Of a stretch of 64,000 nt of DNA, positions 62,440-64,000 are shown one piece after another (position 1 is the first letter of the stretch; every line of letters starts with the position of its first letter). A model generated the notes under the pieces. The model saw only the letters and a program-made list of their open reading frames with translations. It was not told the DNA's origin and made no database searches. The DNA comes from Pseudomonas sp. (GTDB taxonomy: Bacteria; Pseudomonadota; Gammaproteobacteria; Pseudomonadales; Pseudomonadaceae): assembly GCF_030698175.1 (NCBI RefSeq), contig NZ_JAUYNT010000025.1, positions 1-64,000 on the forward strand. Reading direction: 5' to 3'. The translations under genes and the position numbers were made by a program.

Positions 62440-63590
62440 TGACTACTACTTCGCTGCCCTCGTCCCCGGCCCCTGTGCCACCTAGCGCCATCACCACCCG
62501 GCTGAGTCCGCTGGGGGGTGTGGTGCTGTTGCTGTTTCTTGTGGTCGGTTTGCTCTGTGCTGGCTGGGCGATGCTCAGCGGCAAAATCGACTTATTGCCG
62601 CCGAAGGTCAGTTGGGACGACATTCGCCATGGCGCCGTGACCCATAGAATCGCCAAGGAGCTGGCCGGCGTGCCCTTTGCCGAACAGGCGGCGCACCTTG
62701 AACGTGGCGCCAGCTGGCTGCTGATCGGCGATACCGGCAGCCGGGTGCGGCAAGGTTGTCCGGGTTGGTTGTTTCTGGTCGATGAATTGAAGCTACAACC
62801 CAACGCGGCGCGTAATGCTCAAGCACGGGCCGACAAGGTGACTGCGTTGCGCGAGCAACTGCGCCAGCGCGACATCGAGTTATTGCTGGTGCTGGTGCCA
62901 GACAAGAGCCGCATCGCCGCCAGCGAACTGTGTGGCGTGGCGCGTTCGGCGCAGTTTGCCCAACGCCTGACGCACTGGCGCGACAGCGTGCAGGCGCAAG
63001 GGCTGGCGGTGCTGGATTTGACTCCGGTGTTGCAGCCGCAAGGCCGTGACGCGTTCTTGCGCACCGACACCCATTGGAGTGAAGCCGGCGCTAACGCTGC
63101 GGCCATTGCCGTGGCGGCACGGATTGGCGAGCTGGGGATTAAGCCAACACCGGCGCAAAGCTTTGACCTGAGCGTATCAGAGCCCGAAGTTCGCCCCGGC
63201 GACCTGGTGCATCTAGCCGGTCTGGACTGGTTGCCGGCCAGTCTGCAACCGCCAGTTGAGCAGGTACGGCGCAGCAGTTTGACTGTGCGCGCCGCCGCCA
63301 CGGAGGCGGTAGAGGAGGACGATTTATTCGGCGACAGCCAACTGCCGAACGTTGCGGTTATCGGCACCTCGTTCTCGCGCAACTCAAACTTTATGCCGTT
63401 CCTGGAGCGGGCCGTGGGTGCCAGTGTGGGTAATTTCGCTCTCGATGGCGGAGCTTTTTCCGGTGCCGCCAAGGCCTACTTCGACAGCTCGGCGTTTAAG
63501 CAAACGCCACCCAAGTTGATCGTGTGGGAGATTCCCGAGCGTGACCTGCAGGCACCCTATGTGGACGATATAGTGCTGCCGGCTAAGTAA
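62439..63590 (+). CDS. wssI: WssI, AlgJ/AlgX-like O-acetyltransferase
   Basis: 383 aa: Pro-rich start, one membrane anchor (VVLLLFLVVGLLCAGWAML), then a periplasmic SGNH domain with RTDTHWSEAG (Asp210, His212) and GTSFSRNSN, where Ser311 is the likely nucleophile. Transfers acetyl onto the polymer. Last gene of the operon; no wssJ follows. Confidence 0.9.
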   Translation: MTTTSLPSSPAPVPPSAITTRLSPLGGVVLLLFLVVGLLCAGWAMLSGKIDLLPPKVSWDDIRHGAVTHRIAKELAGVPFAEQAAHLERGASWLLIGDTGSRVRQGCPGWLFLVDELKLQPNAARNAQARADKVTALREQLRQRDIELLLVLVPDKSRIAASELCGVARSAQFAQRLTHWRDSVQAQGLAVLDLTPVLQPQGRDAFLRTDTHWSEAGANAAAIAVAARIGELGIKPTPAQSFDLSVSEPEVRPGDLVHLAGLDWLPASLQPPVEQVRRSSLTVRAAATEAVEEDDLFGDSQLPNVAVIGTSFSRNSNFMPFLERAVGASVGNFALDGGAFSGAAKAYFDSSAFKQTPPKLIVWEIPERDLQAPYVDDIVLPAK

Positions 63591-63596
63591 GCCGAC

Positions 63597-63703
63597 GTAG
63601 GGTGGGTTAGCCGCGCGGCGTAACCCACCGACCGGCCCGCAGGGACGGCTGCGGGGATGTCTGGCGACATCCATGGTGGGTTACGGCCTGCGGCCCCACC
63701 TTA
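63597..63703. repeat. REPIN of the GTAGGGTGGGTTAGCCGCG family
   Basis: GTAGGGTGGGTTAGCCGCGC at 63597 with CGGCGTAACCCACC, and an inverted partner GGTGGGTTACGGCCTGCGGC at 63675 closing CCCACCTTAC at 63703. It lies between wssI and mmsB and reaches the mmsB stop codon. Confidence 0.82.
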
Positions 63704-64000
63704 CACAAACAGCTTCTGGATCGCCGAGAAGTCCAGTTTGCCCTGGCCCTGTTTGAGCAACAGCCGATACAACTGCAGTGCCAGGGCGCCCATGGGCGTG
63801 CTGCTGGCGGTGCTTTGCGCGGCTTGCTGGGCCAGGCCCAAGTCTTTGGCCATCAGCTCGGCCATAAAACCGCCGCTGTACTCGCGGGACGCCGGTGCGG
63901 CGGGCATCACGCCGGGCCAGGGGTTGTATTTCTCCAGCGCCCAGTTGCCCCCCGAGCTCTGGCGCATGATCTCGGCCAATACCTTGGGCTCCAGGCCGTT
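63701..64000 (-). CDS. mmsB: 3-hydroxyisobutyrate dehydrogenase, C-terminal part
   Basis: The 3' part only; the frame runs off the window end (NGLEPKVLAEIMRQSSGGNW...). The C-terminal helical domain of MmsB-type enzymes is visible, with ALEKYNPWPGVMPAAPASREY and the motif FMAELMAKDLGLAQQAAQ. Valine degradation: 3-hydroxyisobutyrate to methylmalonate semialdehyde. Stop within a REPIN end. Confidence 0.85.
   Translation of the reverse strand, partial: NGLEPKVLAEIMRQSSGGNWALEKYNPWPGVMPAAPASREYSGGFMAELMAKDLGLAQQAAQSTASSTPMGALALQLYRLLLKQGQGKLDFSAIQKLFV

Overview
The window is a piece of a Pseudomonas chromosome. The GC content is high, and the genes and their order are typical of the genus: an acyclic-terpene (atu) catabolic cluster, a FixG/CcoG protein next to a MocR regulator, earP beside efp, a RhlG-type ketoreductase, a MoxR/Bat operon and a wss-type acetylated-cellulose operon. 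Many gaps between genes hold GTAG-headed palindromic repeats of the REP/REPIN kind. The exact species cannot be named from this sequence alone.

Layout. 1-10.6 kb: BenE-like and LysE-like transporters with a MarR regulator (minus strand), then an aminotransferase, a GST and a VOC protein (plus), ovoA for ovothiol synthesis, a MocR regulator and a CcoG-like iron-sulfur membrane protein (minus). 10.8-21.5 kb: atuR facing atuABCDEFG, a complete route from citronellyl-CoA/geranyl-CoA through a biotin-dependent carboxylase, but without atuH next to atuG. The atuR-atuA gap has a perfect 17-bp operator pair, and several gaps inside the operon carry REPINs. 21.6-27.7 kb: two solitary SBP_bac_3 periplasmic proteins, a lipoprotein with a DUF2897 membrane peptide, a soluble CBS-domain histidine kinase with a twin-receiver response regulator, and an ArsR regulator. 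27.8-33.4 kb: an Old Yellow Enzyme, a PlsC acyltransferase, a crotonase, tRNA-Ser(GGA), a YefM/YoeB-type toxin-antitoxin pair with a palindromic operator, a small DUF6500 gene and rhlG. 33.4-38.5 kb: azoreductase facing a LysR regulator, a GMC alcohol dehydrogenase and a secreted sulfatase. 39-45.4 kb: the moxR-DUF58-DUF4381-batA-batB-batD operon. 45.5-47.3 kb: earP and efp, with Arg32 present in EF-P. 47.3-48.4 kb: an intact IS1595-family element. 48.6-63.6 kb: wssABCDEFGHI for making, exporting and acetylating cellulose. The window ends inside mmsB.

How the genes work together. The atu enzymes feed acyclic terpenoid acyl-CoAs into beta-oxidation and are probably repressed by AtuR. The wss operon is tightly coupled by overlapping start and stop codons: WssB (PilZ domain, so c-di-GMP-responsive) and WssC make the glucan, WssE is the outer-membrane exporter, WssD is a periplasmic endoglucanase, and WssF-I resemble the alginate O-acetylation machinery. 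The most distinctive sequence-level observations are the AtuR operator pair, a solitary IS1595-like end 25 kb from the intact copy, a small inverted/tandem AAAAGGGGAC element, and the unassigned 21.6-27.3 kb block. I did not find a clearly new multi-gene defence or metabolic system; the 21.6-27.3 kb block is the least explained part.
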